Below are positions 60,111 through 64,000 of a DNA stretch of 64,000 nucleotides, in pieces. The translations under genes were made by a program, and so were the position numbers. The notes below the pieces were generated by a model that made no database searches, had not been told where the DNA came from, and saw only the letters and a list, made by a program, of their open reading frames with translations. The first letter of the stretch is position 1. Every line of letters begins with the position of its first letter. The DNA is from Anseranas semipalmata (lineage: Eukaryota > Chordata > Aves > Anseriformes > Anseranatidae), in the NCBI GenBank assembly GCA_013399115.1, contig VXAA01006441.1:496001-560000 (forward strand). Reading direction: 5' to 3'.

Positions 60111-62782
60111 GGGGAAATGTGACGAGCAGCATTCTGCTTTCTGCTATGATGGTAAAAAGTTCAGTGTGATGCAATGGTTAGTGGATCCAGGCTCCCTTCC
60201 CTAAAGAATTAGGAGCATTGGATAAAATTCCAAAAAGGTCTGGTGAGCCCGTTTCTCCTGGGAGGCCCAGTAGAGGCAAGAAAAGGACGTCCTGTAATGA
60301 GACTGTCATGATGTGTACGTATGGGCTGTGCATGAAAAGCAACAAGATAGCAGCAGCGTGCAGATGCGCATCCAGCAGCCCAGGAGCTGATGAGGAGAAG
60401 CAGGGTTTTCCTTGACATCATTTGATATGAACTCGCGAGGAGGTTTTGTAACGTGCAACAGCCAAAACTCGGAAATACTCCAGAGGTTTGTTTGGGTGTC
60501 TTAGCTGCAGGATTGGCTGTGTTTGGGCGTCTTGGCTATCAAAAGGTTCCAGCTGTATCAAATAATCCAAAATAATCAGCAGTTCATCTCCTAGACCATT
60601 AGTGCCCTGTTCTTGGTGCTGTTTTTTAATTTTGTTGAAAGCTTCATTATTGCAATTACAAACAGATGGTGAGATAAGTCAGTCTATGTGTCAAAACGAT
60701 CGGTGTGCAGAGTNATTACATACGTAACTGCTGCTTTCCACACGACAAGTTACCTTCTCTTTTTCAAAGTGTAGATAGCTGTAATGTCGTCCTTAAAACT
60801 TCCCCCCCTCTCTTCCCCAAACACGTCTCAGCATTCAGGCAATTCCTGTGTTAGCAGTCTCAGTATGAAGGGAGCAAGACCCCAGGCAGTTAGCCCTCAA
60901 GTCTGTCCTGGCAAACAAGGTGTTCTTTTCTTCTTTTCATTAACAAGTGGAATAGGTTGTGTAAAGGCAAGCGTCCAAAGGATTCTTCTTTACGTTCTCG
61001 TTTACCGTAGCGAGTCCTGTGAGATTGCATGCTACTTGTGTCATCGCTGTAGCCCCTTTGGGCAGAAATTATCCACTTGCAGGTCAGAATAGAGCGGTGT
61101 AGGACCCTGGCTGCTTTCCCTAGCTTTCCTTATAAAGATGCTGTTTGCAAGTAAACATAAAAAGAAGCAGGTACTTTCTCGTATGCTAGTTAAAATTTTA
61201 AAATCGAGTTTATCTCCAGCTATTTTCCTTCTAGTAAATGTTTGCTTTGATTTTTTTCGTCCCTTTAAAAAATACTTCTTTCTCCCTTTCCTGTTGTTCT
61301 CTGAACCCAGTGAATATGATGTGGGAAGGGATTTGGTTGAGCTGAGATCTGTTCCCTGCTCAGTTGCTACCTGGCTGAGGGAGCATGTGCAAGTCCTTTT
61401 GCTGTCTGTATGTTGTCATCTTCCTGTGACGACGTGGAATATCTTTTTCTTTGTAAAGCAGTATGAACTCAGCCATGGAACTTTTTTCTTTTTTTTTAAA
61501 AACATCGTGTTAAGATGCACAGAAGAGAAGCTATGTCAGTATTCATCTGTGCTTGGAAATTGTTTCTCAGTGGAGGAGAAATCCACACGGGGAAATCCTT
61601 CTGAAATGGGTGTGCTTACATATGCAGGAGTTGTTTCATAGCATTTCCATGGGGAGGAGAAACCTTTGGGGAATTAGTTATTTCATTTGGGCAACTTTAC
61701 TGATTGTGCAGGCTTCTGACATACAGAACTGAAAGTACATCATAGGACTTTTTTAATATCTTTGCTTCTTTCTGTACTAATGCAAAAACTCCTCCAGAAT
61801 AAAAGCAAACAAAAAAGAGGAAGAATTTTATGGTCTGTGTTGCTGCTTTTTATTGCGAAGCCAGTTGATTTTCTCCACTTGCTAATACTTTCCAAATCAT
61901 AAACATCCAAGTGAGTTTTGCATGTGCGTCTCCATATACACACCCTCATTCCTTAATGGATCTGATGAAAAACCTGCAGTGATTCACAGCATACTCACTG
62001 TGTGCTTTACCAGCGTTATCTATGCCCATAGTGCTTGCCACTTCACAGGAGGAGCACGAACCCTGCTTTCTCTGCCCAAGTGTTACATGGCATTGAAAGC
62101 CAAGTTATCAGTCCCGCAAACGAGTGAAACCGCTGTATTGTTGTAGTGTGTGCCCTGGAGAGAGCTGTTGATCATCAAACTCTGAGATCAGCGTGGGATC
62201 GCTAGTAGGAGCCTTGGGTTAATGGTGCTTGCTTAACGTGGTTAATCATTGCTTTATCAAACTGTAACCAGGTTTTAATGTGTGGTCCTGAAGGTAACGC
62301 GGCAGGAATGCTGGAGGGAAGTTCTAGTCTGTCGGCTTGTGACTCTGAGGGTGTTTTTCACTGGTTAATGAATCCAAAGAGGGTTTGCTTCCTCTGCCTG
62401 GCATTGAAGAGTTCAGGTAGTTCTTCCTTCAGCTACAGTAGTTTGCCATGAAAATATAATTTAGAAATATGTGACACCAGAATAAAGAAATTGTTGCATA
62501 GTCTTGGGCTCCTTATTTTTCTTTCTTTTCCTCAATACTTCAGGAGGAACAAGAGGGTAAACTTTTTTTTTCTTTTTCCAATTTGAAGTGGTCTGTGCTG
62601 AAGTGTATATTTGTGGTAAAACTCCTTTAATGCACGCAGTGCCCTGTACTGCCTCACAAAACACTCTCCCCATTCCCCAGCAGGAGTCTGCCAGCAGAAT
62701 GCCTAAAAGTTTGGGTAACAGCTCTCAAAGAACATTGTGTACAACCAACATCGCGGTGTTCAGGTTATGCTGTGCTTGTGTG

Positions 62783-62799
62783 GATGAATGAATGAATGA
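62783..62799. repeat. GAAT tetranucleotide repeat
   Basis: Three to four tandem copies of ATGA/GAAT units. Confidence 0.7.
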
Positions 62800-63514
62800 G
62801 GCTTGTTTTGCAATGCATTATCTCCCCGTGTTGTACCTTCCCCAGCCAATTCACAGAACACAATTGATTTCCCAGCCGGTAACTAGTTTTGCCATTGTTC
62901 CTGATGTGCTTGTAATTGCACTTTGAACTCGGCAGGTTGGATCAGGCCGTGAGATTCCCTGATTACGGATGCTTTCCCAACCGGGCAGCGTAGGGGCAGC
63001 GTCTCCCTGGTCTGGTCGAGCAGGAGCAGGCGGTGCGTCGCGCTTGCGTTGGGGCGATGCGTGCGTATCCACAAACGTTCCTACCGTGGTAACCAAACGA
63101 TGGCCTGAGGTGCCCCGATGACTTTGATTTTAGCTAATATGATCTCCCACACAGTGTTTAATAAACAAAATCACAACCTGTGCTTTTCCTCCTCTTGCCA
63201 TTCAACCCACTCTAACTGCTCTTTCCAGGTGTGTTCTGTAGACCAGGCTCAGCCCTGGGGCTGGAGCAAGGGGAAGGCTTTGCCCCAGAGCAGGAAATCT
63301 GCCTGTGGAAAAGTGCAGGCAGCCTGTAAGGGTTTGGCAGAGGCTTGTTGGTAGATTTTGGGTTTCATCTGCCAGCTGTCACCAGCCACCACCTGCATTT
63401 GGTGCTTTTGTCTGCTCTAAAATGTCTAGGTTTGTGCGTGGCCGCCGCGCTGTGAGCCCCGCTGGCCTGTGGCCAGCTCACTGCGCAGGGCTGCCATCAG
63501 AAGCCGGTGCCTCC

Positions 63515-64000
63515 TGTATGGCCACAAGGCAGAGGCTGGTGGATGTAGGAGGTTTAGCAAGGCCAAGGCCCAGGTCCTGCGCTTGGGGCACAACAACCCC
63601 AAGCACCGCTACAGGCTGGGGGATGAGTGCCTGGAAAGCTGCCTGGCAGAGAAGGACCTGGGAGTATTGGTCGATAGCTGGCTGAATAGGAGCCAGCAGG
63701 GTGCTCAGGTGGCCAAGAAGGCCAACAGCATCCTGGCTTGGATCAGGAACAGTGTGGCCAGCAGGAGTAGGGAAGTGATTGTCCCCCTGTCCTCGGCTCT
63801 GGTGAGGCCGCTTCTCGAATGCTGTGTTCAGTTTTGGGCCCCTCACTGCAGGAAGGACATCGAGGTGCTGGAGCGTGTCCAGAGAAGGGCAACGAAGCTG
63901 GTGAGGGGTCTGGAGAACAAGTCCTATGAGGAGCGGCTGAGGGAGCTGGGGTTGTTTAGCCTGGAGAAGAGGCTCAGGGGAGGCCTTATCGTGCTCTTCA
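63515..64000 (+). mobile_element. CR1 LINE, reverse-transcriptase C-terminal part (runs off window)
   Basis: CR1 non-LTR retrotransposons copy themselves by target-primed reverse transcription. This copy begins 5'-truncated within the reverse-transcriptase region. In the frame using codon 63550-63552 the translation reads [18 protein letters not shown], then [85 protein letters not shown] and [16 protein letters not shown]. These are the successive conserved blocks of the CR1 ORF2 C-terminal region. The frame is open without a stop from about 63517 to the window end (over 150 codons), although upstream catalytic motifs are absent. One codon is missing at the EKR-RLRG block compared with the commoner EKRRLRG form. 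The missing 3' part lies beyond the window. Confidence 0.96.
63559..64000 (+). pseudogene. Partial CR1 ORF2 reading frame
   Basis: This is the coding part of the CR1 copy at the right edge, from the conserved KAKxxVLxLG block onward. It lacks the endonuclease domain and the reverse-transcriptase active site, which lie upstream in a full element, so it cannot encode a functional enzyme. The absence of stops or frameshifts over about 147 codons suggests a relatively recent insertion. The call as a dead fragment follows from CR1 biology and the truncation seen. Confidence 0.8.

Larger units (their letters stand above)
49331..63510. other. Non-coding stretch with several CpG-raised patches
   Basis: No recognisable complete gene. 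CpG-raised patches occur at 52520-52870, 55560-56340 and 57360-58300. Other content is a paired GATA site palindrome at 55183-55201, a CR1 3' tail near 59.37 kb, a TG repeat at 60092-60110, an A16 run at 57972-57987, an ambiguous base at 60714 and a GAAT tetranucleotide repeat at 62783-62799. Several acceptor-like sites with short open frames (for example at 56650) look like chance. Confidence 0.5.

Noticed and set aside
61376..61432. Possible MIR-like segment (GTGCAAGTCCTTTTGC...)
   Set aside because: Only loose similarity to the MIR 'gcaagtcacttaacctctctg' region, and no second conserved block aligns.
61138..61641. 167-residue + strand ORF with a hydrophobic, Phe-rich product
   Set aside because: The hydrophobicity comes from T-rich tracts. 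About two ORFs this long are expected by chance in the window.
1..64000. tRNA, rRNA, microRNA, CRISPR or retroviral LTR features
   Set aside because: I looked for cloverleaf boxes, several common microRNA seeds, regular spaced repeats and paired terminal repeats with TG...CA ends by eye and found none I could support.

Overview
This window is nuclear DNA from a vertebrate, most likely a bird. Three pieces of the avian-type LINE CR1 are recognisable: at the right edge, near 49.2 kb, and a short 3' tail near 59.4 kb. Interspersed repeats are otherwise sparse, and reading frames are broken by stops as expected for intergenic and intronic DNA. There are no operons, ribosome binding sites, tRNA or rRNA genes, CRISPR arrays or recognisable complete protein genes. 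Almost every ORF over 60 codons looks like chance.

Layout. 1-16.2 kb is ordinary non-coding DNA with low CpG, simple repeats and one possible scrap of an ancient MIR-type SINE. 16.2-17.23 kb is a clear CpG island with GC boxes, cut by a 480-base assembly gap that probably hides a transcription start and first exon. On its right shoulder a TATA-like box and an RFX X-box-like element face leftward, so the island could drive a gene in either or both directions. 17.2-63.5 kb reads like long intronic or intergenic sequence with islands of raised CpG at about 22.7-24.5, 45.66-46.2, 52.5-52.9, 55.5-56.35 and 57.35-58.3 kb. Within it are two well-formed candidate internal exons on the + strand (27988-28053 and 36102-36156). 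They are phase-compatible with each other, and one joined reading frame stays open across both. There is also a 239-codon ATG ORF (23862-24578), longer than expected by chance, lying inside a CpG-raised kilobase.

Repeats. A sequence of about 185 bp occurs twice in the same orientation (41.27 and 42.90 kb) at roughly 80% identity over its core and matches no family I recognise. A MIR-like SINE lies on the - strand at about 33.2-33.3 kb. The CR1 piece at the right edge keeps an open reverse-transcriptase C-terminal frame and runs off the window.

The best reading is a CpG-island promoter with a long, exon-poor + strand transcription unit to its right and a possible divergent transcript to its left. 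The gene cannot be named from this sequence. No new biological system is evident. The most worthwhile leads are the gap-hidden promoter, the two candidate exons, the long ORF and the unidentified duplicated element.
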